IMG/VR virus record: IMGVR_UViG_3300031539_000136
Span: 1-36,948 of that record
DNA: 36,948 nucleotides
Source of the DNA: a virus
Reading direction: 5' to 3' (one strand)
Under the pieces are notes generated by a model, which did no database searches, was not told where the DNA came from, and saw nothing but the letters and a program-made list of their open reading frames with translations. A program made the position numbers and the translations under genes. Within the stretch, counting starts at the first letter, position 1. Every line of letters starts with the position of its first letter. Of the stretch, positions 18,293 to 26,868 are shown one piece after another.

Positions 18293-19262
18293 TGTATATC
18301 CTTTGTGCTATTGAATTCAATTTCGCATGATTTGGATTGATGTCAGTTGCGACAACGGGCAACGGCGCTTCTGCTGGTATTTCTAGCACCCCGGCCGCTT
18401 GCAGCATATCAGCAAACGTGAGGGGTTTAGTCACCCGTTGTCTAACCACTTTTTTTGGTTCTATCACTGTCGTTGGTTCTGGCAACACATAATATAAATC
18501 TGGTCGAATAACAACGTCTTTTCTATCCATCCATACCTTTCGCGTCTTTGCTGCTCTACCATATCGGCGTCCGGTTATCTGCCCAACTACATTACGATTG
18601 CCTTCCCATAATGGCATAACCAAAATATCACCCGGTAATCGCTTACCAATTGGCACTAGATTATTGGTATTCACTTTCCCACCACAACATCCCACTCTAT
18701 ACCTCCGACTAAACTCAGCTCTGATCTTTGAGAATAACCCGTTAGACCGTGCTGTACTTGACCGCTTGCCATCGTTTGTGTAATGTACTAATGGCTTTTG
18801 CACCTTAGTTCCACAATAGGCGTATTCATCGAATTTAAGAAATAATTCAGTATCTTCCATAGCCTGTAAGTCTTCATTGAAACCACCTGCTAATGTTATC
18901 ATACTGGTATGGATTAAACAGGTTACTAAATGCCATGCCGTGTCCCAGAATGCGCCGTCTGGTGTTTCTTTTTCTTCCGTTCCCTGATACCAATTAGTGT
19001 ATACATACCTATCAGGTGTTGACGCTTTCAAACATTCATACACGAAATCAGGCTCAAGATAATCATCAGCATCTAAGAACACAACGAATTTAGTTTTAAC
19101 TTGCTTTAATAACAGGTTACGAATATAGCCCGGCCCGCGTTGTTCGGTGTCTACCATATGCAGGTGTCTGCATGGTATTGTCTGCTTATGAACACTATCA
19201 GCACATCTAACAAATACGCCCTCGTGCCAGGGTGCTATTGGTGTAATAATTGTTACTTGCAT
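18147..19262 (-). CDS. Glycosyltransferase family 2 protein (371 aa)
   Basis: The N-terminal 200 residues are a GT-A fold: VTIITPIAPW at 3-12 and the DxD-type metal motif FLDADDYLEPDF at 62-73. AMEDTELFLKF in the middle fits the catalytic-base region of GT2 enzymes. After about residue 210 there is a poorly conserved region with an Arg/Gly patch and a basic tail. The last 48 codons overlap the downstream methyltransferase-like gene in another frame. The start has AAAGGA. It is probably part of a sugar-decorating cassette with the next two genes. Confidence 0.8.
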   Translation of the reverse strand: MQVTIITPIAPWHEGVFVRCADSVHKQTIPCRHLHMVDTEQRGPGYIRNLLLKQVKTKFVVFLDADDYLEPDFVYECLKASTPDRYVYTNWYQGTEEKETPDGAFWDTAWHLVTCLIHTSMITLAGGFNEDLQAMEDTELFLKFDEYAYCGTKVQKPLVHYTNDGKRSSTARSNGLFSKIRAEFSRRYRVGCCGGKVNTNNLVPIGKRLPGDILVMPLWEGNRNVVGQITGRRYGRAAKTRKVWMDRKDVVIRPDLYYVLPEPTTVIEPKKVVRQRVTKPLTFADMLQAAGVLEIPAEAPLPVVATDINPNHAKLNSIAQRIYNAQRNIKPSIDSNSKAVKPITRKAKSVRKRSTSRGNAPGREQLAVGNG

Positions 19263-19264
19263 CG

Positions 19265-19666
19265 TTAATCCTTTATTGTATCTTGGCTGCTATTAATACC
19301 GAATTCCTTATCCATCTTTTCGCGCCACGTCTCTGCTTTGCCTTTACTCAATTGGCTTAATAAAGACAATCTTGATGTTAGGACATTATGTAACCTATCC
19401 TCAATATTTGACGGTTTATGATAATAAGAAATCTCCGTAACCCAAGAGTGACAATCCCATCCAGTGTAATCACAACCGGCTTCTAACCATATGATTGATG
19501 CTGAATTATGATGTGGTAATGCCTCTGCTTTTCTTCGCAATACCCATATCCAATTTTCCTCATCATTAACGCCTTCATACACAGCAAGTATTTCTTCCAC
19601 GTCTTGAATAGTAAATGCTTGAGGATTATTTTCCAAACATTGCTCTAAATCATAGTCATCTATCAT
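19265..19666 (-). CDS. Hypothetical protein leading the glycosylation cassette (133 aa)
   Basis: This acidic protein begins MIDDYDLEQCLENNPQAFTI, with aromatic-rich strands in the middle (WIWVLRRKAEAL; GWDCHSWVTEISYYH) and a helical C-terminus. It has a strong ribosome binding site (AAGGAG) and is the first gene behind the promoter embedded in the post-capsid terminator. I do not recognise the family. Confidence 0.65.
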   Translation of the reverse strand: MIDDYDLEQCLENNPQAFTIQDVEEILAVYEGVNDEENWIWVLRRKAEALPHHNSASIIWLEAGCDYTGWDCHSWVTEISYYHKPSNIEDRLHNVLTSRLSLLSQLSKGKAETWREKMDKEFGINSSQDTIKD

Positions 19667-19683
19667 GCTCGTCTCCTTTTCAA

Positions 19684-19712
19684 AATAGGGGCAGGTTTAC
19701 CCCACCCCTATT
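19684..19712 (-). terminator. Terminator-like hairpin after the capsid gene
   Basis: AATAGGGG (19705-19712) and CCCCTATT (19684-19691), read on the minus strand, form a perfect 8-bp stem with a 13-base loop. The stem runs out into TTTT then GAAAAGG, in the sense of transcription. It follows the capsid stop and could reduce read-through into the next operon. Confidence 0.6.
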
Positions 19713-19718
19713 ATACCA
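19710..19718 (-). promoter_or_regulatory. Extended -10 promoter inside the terminator arm
   Basis: The minus strand reads TGGTATAAT, a perfect extended -10, just 44 bases before the start of the 133-aa gene. No convincing -35 is seen, which extended -10 promoters tolerate. The last bases of the -10 belong to the 5' arm of the terminator hairpin, so a transcript starting here (about 19703) would lack that arm. Confidence 0.55.
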
Positions 19719-19731
19719 TACTTACTATTGG

Positions 19732-21141
19732 TTACGCACTGTATTGAGTAGTGCCACCGTCATAGAAGAATGTACCACCTGGGTCGAATGAACGATAGCC
19801 AGTGTAGCTGTCGAAGGTTACGTTATCAATACGAGCTGCAAGGAATGGAGCATCCAAGCGTAACCGGAACATACCAGTCAATAACAACTCATCACAGAAA
19901 CCGTCGCTACGTGCGGCGGTTAAGTACATACCGTTGTTATGGCTTGTACGGTTTTGCTGTGCGATGTTTTCCCACTCAGTAATGTACTGGTTATTCATGG
20001 GGAAGTAGTCATGCCATAACAAATCACCACCAGACCATCCCATAGGAACGATGCGAATATCAGCAGTTAAGCCATTACCGCTTTCGTCAGGAATAGCTAC
20101 ATCAATACCACTTGTGAACAGTACCGGGACTCTATCACCGTCTAATGGCAATACTTGCCCATTATAGAATTCGTTGTAACGTGCTTCGATTTCGGCTTGT
20201 GTACGCCCACCAGGTTCACTGGCAGAAAAATCACTACAACGTGTATTTGCGAATGTACAAGCTGCAAGTGCTGTTAATGCACGGAATAGGCGTTTGTCCA
20301 TTACCAGTGCCCATGTTGTACCGTCCATACCAACATCAATGGCAAGCTGCTTACGGCTAAAATACACATCTTCCAACAGACGAATAATATTCAATCCGTT
20401 GTATGTGCCACCGATTACAGTATTCCAATTGATTATGTGACTATCGGCTGCGGGGCAGGCGATACCGCTTGCCAGGTCGGTGTGTCCTGTTTTAATCAGC
20501 AAGTCCAAACCATCGAACTCATCAATAACGCCCAACGTGGGAGAAGCGCCACCTGTAACAGTGGCGTTGCCAGATATTTCCAGATTAGCAATTACACGCT
20601 CTAACATTACACCGAGCGTCAATAGTGCCTGGGCTGATGTTGACATGAAGTTAAGCCCAGGGCGGCGCAGCAGGTCGGGGACTAACGGGCTACCGGATTC
20701 GGCGAAATTCATTATGCGCCGTTCCATATCAGCACGATCATTCACACGACCAATTTCGGTTATGTCAACTTTCTTAGTCTTCATGAACAGCTTACCATAA
20801 GTTGACAAACGTGTACACTTTTTCAGATCGCCGGGATAGGGCGGGTCGGCGCAAGTATTGGCGGCATTAGTTCCGGCACTGGCAAGTTGCCCAGTCAGGA
20901 TACTAATCTTTTCGTTAATGATATTGCTTGCACGCCAGGGAATAGCTTGCAAGATAGTACGCGGGCGAATAATGGTGCTGAGCATATCCGGGCGAATGCC
21001 TGGCTCACTGAACATCCCATTCGGGCCATGTGCATAGTTGAATGAACTAGCACCCGCAGCAGGGTCGTGTTTTTGCTGAATTCCAAGCGCCTTACTCATT
21101 GCCTGAATTTCATCAATCGTATAGGTTTTATCGTTACTCAT
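19732..21141 (-). CDS. Major capsid protein (469 aa)
   Basis: The gene follows the prohead protease and scaffold-like genes, the classical HK97-type order. The start overlaps the scaffold stop as TAATG with an excellent GGAGG site. The sequence is a soluble alpha/beta protein rich in Thr, Asp and Gly, with a long helix-forming segment (RDMERRIMNFAESGS region) and no signal peptide or membrane segment. At 469 residues it is longer than HK97 gp5, suggesting an inserted domain. The call is from gene order and size rather than a diagnostic motif. Confidence 0.75.
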   Translation of the reverse strand: MSNDKTYTIDEIQAMSKALGIQQKHDPAAGASSFNYAHGPNGMFSEPGIRPDMLSTIIRPRTILQAIPWRASNIINEKISILTGQLASAGTNAANTCADPPYPGDLKKCTRLSTYGKLFMKTKKVDITEIGRVNDRADMERRIMNFAESGSPLVPDLLRRPGLNFMSTSAQALLTLGVMLERVIANLEISGNATVTGGASPTLGVIDEFDGLDLLIKTGHTDLASGIACPAADSHIINWNTVIGGTYNGLNIIRLLEDVYFSRKQLAIDVGMDGTTWALVMDKRLFRALTALAACTFANTRCSDFSASEPGGRTQAEIEARYNEFYNGQVLPLDGDRVPVLFTSGIDVAIPDESGNGLTADIRIVPMGWSGGDLLWHDYFPMNNQYITEWENIAQQNRTSHNNGMYLTAARSDGFCDELLLTGMFRLRLDAPFLAARIDNVTFDSYTGYRSFDPGGTFFYDGGTTQYSA

Positions 21142-21770
21142 TACTTGCCTCCGGTAAACATATCAGCGAAAGCGGGCGGTGCTTCAAACGTGCGCTGCGC
21201 CAACGATTTGGCTATTTCGCTGTCAGGGTCAATTTCAGTTTCTGGTGCTTGGCTTGCACGGCGCGGTTTATCATTTACGCTTTTCTCTACCTTAGCCAAA
21301 CGCTCACTCATGTCATTGAATGATTTTGTTTCAGCATTCATTCTATCGAATGCCTTGTGGGTGATTTCTACAATTTCCGATACATCGGTAATCAGATCAT
21401 TGTATGCTTTACCCATTTCTGCAACTTGCGCCGTCAAAGCCGCAACCGTTTCATTATCCTTTTCATCTTCCTTGTCTTCTTCGTCTTCACCCATTGCCAT
21501 TTCCTCTACAACATCAGTTTCGGGTTGTACAGAGGACAACACGTCAACAACGATTTGCATGATGTCAACGACAGCCTGCTCATCTTCCGGGAACTTTTCA
21601 GATAATCCCAATTGCAAGCCATCAATAATATCTGGCGACAATTCCATTGCTTTCCGTTCAACACCAGCCTCGTCAAGCTCATCCTGTTTCTTGGATAAAC
21701 TTTCCTTAAGCCCGGCAACAATTCCAGCAAACTTACTGCGTGGATTTCCATCACTTGCTTTTTCTGACAT
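21141..21770 (-). CDS. Scaffold-like acidic coiled-coil protein (209 aa)
   Basis: A Lys/Glu-rich N-terminus is followed by a highly acidic stretch at about residues 92-107 (MGEDEEDKEDEKDN). A helical, coiled-coil region at about 108-175 comes next, then a short tail. Acidic helical proteins between the protease and the capsid gene are typical capsid scaffolds that are degraded on maturation. Both ends overlap neighbouring genes by one base (TAATG), which suggests coupled translation in fixed ratio. Confidence 0.65.
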   Translation of the reverse strand: MSEKASDGNPRSKFAGIVAGLKESLSKKQDELDEAGVERKAMELSPDIIDGLQLGLSEKFPEDEQAVVDIMQIVVDVLSSVQPETDVVEEMAMGEDEEDKEDEKDNETVAALTAQVAEMGKAYNDLITDVSEIVEITHKAFDRMNAETKSFNDMSERLAKVEKSVNDKPRRASQAPETEIDPDSEIAKSLAQRTFEAPPAFADMFTGGK

Positions 21771-22261
21771 TATAATACCTCACTTAATGTAAACCAATTA
21801 GCCTGATAGCCATCGGCTACAATCGAACTTTCAAACTTATCGAACGGATATATAACACCGTCCTTTGTCTTACCTAATACTCGAAAACCATGAGATGCTC
21901 CCCATATACCGGGGTTGTTTTCGATATTATCCCACACTGTTTTTATATCAGTATTGATTTCCTCACCGCCCTTTTCGCCTATATTAATATTGGAGTTGGG
22001 ACGTTCCTGGGCTATCTCAATTAAAAAGCTTTTATAGCACTCAGCATAAACAATGTCGCCTATGGGGTCGCCTTCATGCCAGAATAGTAGAACATTGTCT
22101 TCTGGCTTAGTTGGCATTAATCCATCAGCATATTCTTTTAATCCTTGTTCTTTAAGTATCTCACCTTCGCGGTCACGGTATGCGTTGCTTGTTACCAACA
22201 GCATATAACGCAAACCATCCCCACCGGGCAGTATCATTGCTTTATTATTACTTACTTCCAT
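21770..22261 (-). CDS. Putative prohead (head maturation) serine protease (163 aa)
   Basis: I use the ATG at 22259-22261; a GTG two codons upstream is also possible. The pattern NVLLFWHEGDPIGDI (His62) followed by WGASHGFRV (Ser123) matches the His and Ser blocks of HK97-like prohead proteases (S78/U35). The ending EXXXVADGYQANWFTL-like region also fits. At 163 aa it is near the usual size. It sits between portal and scaffold, as expected, and should cleave scaffold and capsid N-termini during maturation. Confidence 0.65.
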   Translation of the reverse strand: MEVSNNKAMILPGGDGLRYMLLVTSNAYRDREGEILKEQGLKEYADGLMPTKPEDNVLLFWHEGDPIGDIVYAECYKSFLIEIAQERPNSNINIGEKGGEEINTDIKTVWDNIENNPGIWGASHGFRVLGKTKDGVIYPFDKFESSIVADGYQANWFTLSEVL

Positions 22262-22316
22262 ATTCACTCATTTCTCGTTTACCATACCGGGCGGGAATTC
22301 GGCTATGGATTAAACG

Positions 22317-22322
22317 ATTATA
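22317..22322 (-). promoter_or_regulatory. Possible -10 box between portal and protease genes
   Basis: TATAAT on the minus strand lies in the 64-base gap after the portal stop. No good -35 is present. A short imperfect stem (CCATACCG / CGG-TATGG, 22282-22308) follows just upstream of the protease start. This gap is the only break in an otherwise overlapping head-gene chain, so a secondary promoter here is plausible but weak. Confidence 0.25.
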
Positions 22323-22325
22323 ATA

Positions 22326-24332
22326 TTATTGTATCATACCACTAAAAGCCCTACGTACATACCTTACAGAAGCCAATCTCCCCCTGGCTGGCCCATCATC
22401 TGGTACTAACTTACATCCGCAAAAATCACCGTGACAAACAAGTCGTACTGAGTTTGGCAATAATCCCCTATCAGCATACGCCTTCATTGTGTGAACCTGA
22501 CCATTCAATCGCAGGCATGTAACGCAATGCTCTTTGAGTGGATTAATAACCCAACGCCACAACTTGCGTGGTGCAGCGTCTACCATACCTTTATATAGCA
22601 TATCAGATAAACTACCATTTGACCATTGAAGCCCCTTATTACTCAGTTCCTTATCAGTGTACTTTCCACTTCCTACATCCATAACGAATGAGCGAACTAA
22701 TGGTTGCTGCTTAGATAGCCATTGCGATAATGCTGTCTGCCCACTTTCACCCAATTCTGGCTTCTTAATACCGGCACGTTTTAAGCCGTCAAGATATGCA
22801 GCTTCACCGTCACGTTTCAATTGTTCTAACAGTGTTATGCTTGCCATTGCTGGGGAGAATGCTCCGCTTTTAATGAACTGTATAACATCAGCAAAAGCAC
22901 GTTTGAAATTAGATGCTGTTATCCTGTAATCCTTTTCAACACCTACCACCATATTATCATCCGGCGCTTGCTCAGTTGCCTGTGTTGCTGGTAATAACGT
23001 CTGCTCGGTTGCCTGTTCTATGGATTGCGGGTCTGTATCTTCCCACCTGATTATGTTCCCATTGTCATCAGTAACAGCATCCTTCAAAGCTGGTATCTGA
23101 TTTGTGGCAATGATGCGCTGTTCGTCTTTGGTTGTATACGGCTCTAACATCTGAATAGCAGTAGCCCACGCTTGGGCAGTCTGGGCGCGTTCTAAGTCTT
23201 CCTCTTCATTGCGATACTTGAATAAGAACTCTACATCATCAGGAAACACATCGTTAATCATGCGCTCAATACCCTTTATTAAACGCCCTAATGCCCGCCC
23301 CTTGCTTTTCTCAGCTAATACCTGCGATTGTGTAGCCGTACCAATTCCCTTGCCGGAAAGCTCCCAGAAATCCTGTAAATCAACACCCACGCCAGAAGCC
23401 ATATACTTAGCATTCATAGCAGCTAACTTATCAGGGTCGAAACCGGAAAACTCCTTTTGAAATTGCACAAAGTCAATTGATACTTCAATGTCAGTATTAG
23501 TGCCGAAAAAGAATACAAGCCTACCAAGCATATCCTGGTCATTGTCTTGCCTGTCGTTCATTTTCGACATCTGCTGTATAACCTGTTGTTCTGTTAGGTT
23601 TCTGGCAATTGCAAAGCCAGGAGCAGGCATATCATCCAACGAAGCACGCATGTACTGAGCCATAAGTATCTCGCGGAATACCGGAGTGATACAACGTGAC
23701 AATGCACTATCACCCCATCCCGGCAAATCTTCGTTGCGTTCTGTCATATCCAAGAATTGAACTATGCGGCTGCGGTGCATGATGTGTTGCTTACCATCAG
23801 CAGACATATAAATCACAGGATACATCGGGTCACCAGTTGGATAACACCTGCGACTGTCTAATACTGCTATTCCTGTTGCCGCCCCGGTTGGTTCTTTCTG
23901 GGGATTGCCCGGTGCAATTATTTCGACAAAAGCACCTGTATCATAGATGCTGTAATTGATAATAAACTGTGATATGAAGTTTTCCCAGTTATCGAAATTA
24001 GCAAACCGAATTAAGTCATCCCACTTGCTATTATCTTCTTCCGGTGACTTAATCTCGTATGGTAACGATTGCAGGCGCTTTGTTAATCCTGATATGATAC
24101 CACGAAACATACTGTTATCTTCGTGGTGATACCAGGCATATTGTGATCGTAATCGTTGGAACGAACCTCTAATACCTAATAATGATTTACGTTCAAATAG
24201 GTTACTGCTCCCGAATCCAAGCGAATTGTAATAACCATTACCGCTTACAGCGTCCGGGAACTTTTGTACTGTTTCGTCTAACTGTTGTTTTATTAGCAGG
24301 TTTTCGCTAATTTCTGATATGTCTTCCGTCAT
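22326..24332 (-). CDS. Portal protein with MuF-like C-terminal domain (668 aa)
   Basis: The start is taken at ATG 24330-24332, which overlaps the terminase stop (TAATG) with GGAG upstream; a longer start would add 14 residues. Residues about 35-410 look like a portal core (GIISGLTKRLQSLPYEI; DDMPAPGFAIARNLTEQQVI; GVGVDLQDFWELSGKGIGTA). After a Gln/Glu/Thr-rich linker at about 440-470, the last 190 residues resemble a Mu gpF-type head morphogenesis domain. It ends with a Cys/His cluster: HCVTCLRLNGQ ... CHGDFCGCKL. The fusion replaces a separate MuF gene, which is not seen elsewhere here. The portal is the DNA entry ring and docks the terminase. Confidence 0.85.
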   Translation of the reverse strand: MTEDISEISENLLIKQQLDETVQKFPDAVSGNGYYNSLGFGSSNLFERKSLLGIRGSFQRLRSQYAWYHHEDNSMFRGIISGLTKRLQSLPYEIKSPEEDNSKWDDLIRFANFDNWENFISQFIINYSIYDTGAFVEIIAPGNPQKEPTGAATGIAVLDSRRCYPTGDPMYPVIYMSADGKQHIMHRSRIVQFLDMTERNEDLPGWGDSALSRCITPVFREILMAQYMRASLDDMPAPGFAIARNLTEQQVIQQMSKMNDRQDNDQDMLGRLVFFFGTNTDIEVSIDFVQFQKEFSGFDPDKLAAMNAKYMASGVGVDLQDFWELSGKGIGTATQSQVLAEKSKGRALGRLIKGIERMINDVFPDDVEFLFKYRNEEEDLERAQTAQAWATAIQMLEPYTTKDEQRIIATNQIPALKDAVTDDNGNIIRWEDTDPQSIEQATEQTLLPATQATEQAPDDNMVVGVEKDYRITASNFKRAFADVIQFIKSGAFSPAMASITLLEQLKRDGEAAYLDGLKRAGIKKPELGESGQTALSQWLSKQQPLVRSFVMDVGSGKYTDKELSNKGLQWSNGSLSDMLYKGMVDAAPRKLWRWVINPLKEHCVTCLRLNGQVHTMKAYADRGLLPNSVRLVCHGDFCGCKLVPDDGPARGRLASVRYVRRAFSGMIQ

Positions 24333-25576
24333 TACTTTATACTCCAGCAAAGATATTTTACCGCGTCGGCACAATGGTCGTCTAGTTTCAAAGGCGCTCT
24401 TTCGCCAGCATCCACACGGGATGATTTCTCATCATATCTATATGATTGTAATTCCATTATCGTATTAGTGCAACGCGGATGTATTTGTAACAACCGCACA
24501 CCTTGACCATCGCATATTAAACGACGTACAACTTTTATACCCTCACTAACCCTGTGTGTTGCGCCACTGTGCATGATGTTCCTATCCCCTATGCGCCTTC
24601 GTAACTCTGCCGCGCTGCTATCCACCATTGCCAATTCTGGCAATTTGTAAGGAAGTTTCAGAACATTATTGATTGTAGTTTCTGGTAATTCGCTTGCCTT
24701 AACGTATTCGTAAAATATATTCAATCCGCCCTGTGCCGTCGGTTGTCCTAATAGTATAACACGTGGATGATAATTTGCTTTGCCCGGCCCATCGCCATAA
24801 GCATAGCCATCGTCAACACCCCAGCGAACCGCCAAGTCTGGATTATATTCTGCGTCCCGTGACACATTCAATCGTGGGTCAAAGTTGTCGTATACAGCGC
24901 CCTGTGCTTGCACCCATTTGCCTAAAACTAATCGCTGGTATTGTAGCCCTGTCATTAATTCCATACTCTCAGTATAGCTTTCCGGGTTCGCCGGATTATC
25001 CTTGTAATGGCTAACATAGACATTAGCTAAACCACCTACAATTAAACGCTGGTTTATCCAATGCTGGGGGCCGTCTGGATTAGTGGACAATATTATCTGT
25101 GTCCAGCCAGCCGCCTTGCCACGCATACGTGATAGGATAACCTCAAAATCATCATTATCGAATGCCGTTGCTTCCTCAAAGAATACCCAGTCTAAACCAG
25201 CGTCAAGTCCGATACCTTTAATGGCTTCGCGCTGTTCTATCCCGAACATACCGCCCCAAAACAATGCACTCCCATTGACGTATGAATAGTAATTCTTGCC
25301 CGTGCGAATAACAGAATGTCCTAGCTGCTTGCCTAAGATCATCGCCTCAAAGAATGGCAGTGTCTTGGTTTTAACGTCACCGTCGGCTTTGCGGAGTATT
25401 AATCCTGTTGAACCGGGATACTTCATACAAAGCGCGTGCATCTTTTCTAATGCCAACCGTGACTTACCACCACCACCACCGCCAGTAAGCAGAATACGCG
25501 GCGACTTGTCACGCCACACTGGTATCTGCCAGGGGTACGGTTTGAATACGGCGGTAACATCGGTTGTGCTTACCAT
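24332..25576 (-). CDS. terL: Terminase large subunit (414 aa)
   Basis: ATPase motifs are clear: Walker A TGGGGGGKS at 31-39, Walker B VFFEEAT at 131-137 and the coupling motif STNP at 164-167. The C-terminal RNase H-like nuclease is shown by WGVDDGYAYG at 251-260, the acidic strand AMVDSS near 315-320, and DDHCADAVKYL close to the end. It packages genomic DNA into the prohead with the small subunit and portal. It overlaps both neighbours by one base (TAATG). The length is typical for this class of TerL. Confidence 0.95.
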   Translation of the reverse strand: MVSTTDVTAVFKPYPWQIPVWRDKSPRILLTGGGGGGKSRLALEKMHALCMKYPGSTGLILRKADGDVKTKTLPFFEAMILGKQLGHSVIRTGKNYYSYVNGSALFWGGMFGIEQREAIKGIGLDAGLDWVFFEEATAFDNDDFEVILSRMRGKAAGWTQIILSTNPDGPQHWINQRLIVGGLANVYVSHYKDNPANPESYTESMELMTGLQYQRLVLGKWVQAQGAVYDNFDPRLNVSRDAEYNPDLAVRWGVDDGYAYGDGPGKANYHPRVILLGQPTAQGGLNIFYEYVKASELPETTINNVLKLPYKLPELAMVDSSAAELRRRIGDRNIMHSGATHRVSEGIKVVRRLICDGQGVRLLQIHPRCTNTIMELQSYRYDEKSSRVDAGERAPLKLDDHCADAVKYLCWSIK

Positions 25577-25938
25577 TATTCCTTATCCCAATCATCCGGC
25601 GATATAGAAACGTAGCCCTTGCTTATTTCTATCGGAGCGCCGTCTTTACCTGTTAATTCATGACGTTCTATATAACCACGCTTTTTACCTTGTGTCTTTA
25701 AGTAAAAAATAATAGCAGTCGGGTTCTCATCATTAATCAGCTTAATTAACTTGCCTTCTGCTAAGTCAGTTGTCGCCTCGCGTGCATCTTTCACAGCTTC
25801 GGCAACTGTTGGGTACTTGTTGATAGCATTATAGACAGATGAACGGCTAACACCTAAATGACGCGCCGCAACAGATATGAACCCGCGTGCTTCAATTATT
25901 GCCTGTGCATATTCCTTAGCAGATTTACCGTTAGCCAT
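25576..25938 (-). CDS. terS: Terminase small subunit (120 aa)
   Basis: The N-terminal half has an HTH: ARGFISVAARHLGVSRSSVYNAINKYP at about residues 17-43. A helical central region and the phrase ENPTAIIFYLKTQGKKRGYIER follow, which is characteristic of many phage small terminases. It directly precedes the large subunit and overlaps it by one base. It should recognise the packaging site, which is not identified here. The ribosome binding site is weak (AAAAAAGA). Confidence 0.85.
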   Translation of the reverse strand: MANGKSAKEYAQAIIEARGFISVAARHLGVSRSSVYNAINKYPTVAEAVKDAREATTDLAEGKLIKLINDENPTAIIFYLKTQGKKRGYIERHELTGKDGAPIEISKGYVSISPDDWDKE

Positions 25939-25977
25939 TCTTTTTTATATGTCCAATCTGTACAATATAATCTTCAC

Positions 25978-26868
25978 TCATTCGTCACTCGCTTTCACCT
26001 TCGCTGGCGTTAATCTCTTGCAATGCTTTTCGTCTATTATTTTAGGGACTGCTCTATTCCAGTCAGTATAATGATGTAACCTTGGGTTAACATCATGATA
26101 TGTCAATCGTACAATGATACATGATGGTTGTTGCATAACGGTATAAAATGATTTTATATATGTACCATATTTAAGATACATATCAGTCAATCCGCCAGGT
26201 TGCGCTTGTGTTCTTTTCTGCTCAATAGATATATTAAATATTGTTAAAAACAAACCACCACGATTACCTAATGACATATATGTGTTAACATCATCATTCA
26301 TCCTCCCAATGAATTTGAATGGACGTTTTACGCTACAGAAAAAGGAGTTCATAGCCTTCCTTTTCATTTTCAGTGTTGTTATAAACGGATTACTGCCACC
26401 GCCTACGAAGTCGCCACCCTGTGAAAATGCGATAGACAAAGCATCTATTGATTTATAAAACTTAAGCATAAAACAAAATATATCATCTAATTGTGTGCAT
26501 GGTATATATTTATAAATAAGATTTTCATCCAATCTGCCTCTAAAATTTGTATAGTCATCATCAAGTTGGATAAAATAATCTATTCCTAAATCACGAGCAA
26601 TATCAAAACAGGCATTACGTGCATACAAAACTGTATTATGTTCACTGAAATTATCACAAGTATCTGTTCTATCTGCAACCGCTTTTTTATCAAAGACAAT
26701 CACCTTATCGCCAAAGTTCTTTTTATACTCATCTATGGTACTATCTTCATTATCGACAATGATATAAATAGCACCCGTATAACCGCCTTTACGCAATGTC
26801 CTGTATGTTATGACATTGTTCGGTCTACCATGCGTTAGAATGAACACAGCGAAGTTATTAGCTATCAT
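25978..26868 (-). CDS. GT-A glycosyltransferase, TET-associated (TAGT)-like (296 aa)
   Basis: I use the ATG at 26866-26868 with GGGGA upstream, rather than a TTG two codons earlier. The N-terminus reads FAVFILTHGRPNNVITYRTL (7-26). YIIVDNEDSTIDEY (35-48), LYARNACFDIARDLG (81-95) and the metal-binding LDDDY (102-106) follow. This pattern is that of the phage glycosyltransferases named TAGT, thought to add sugars to modified bases such as 5-hydroxymethyl-pyrimidines in phage DNA. It overlaps the ParB-like gene by 11 bases and precedes terminase, a context I recall for that class. Activity on DNA is inferred; no TET/JBP or hydroxymethylase gene is visible in this window. Confidence 0.65.
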   Translation of the reverse strand: MIANNFAVFILTHGRPNNVITYRTLRKGGYTGAIYIIVDNEDSTIDEYKKNFGDKVIVFDKKAVADRTDTCDNFSEHNTVLYARNACFDIARDLGIDYFIQLDDDYTNFRGRLDENLIYKYIPCTQLDDIFCFMLKFYKSIDALSIAFSQGGDFVGGGSNPFITTLKMKRKAMNSFFCSVKRPFKFIGRMNDDVNTYMSLGNRGGLFLTIFNISIEQKRTQAQPGGLTDMYLKYGTYIKSFYTVMQQPSCIIVRLTYHDVNPRLHHYTDWNRAVPKIIDEKHCKRLTPAKVKASDE

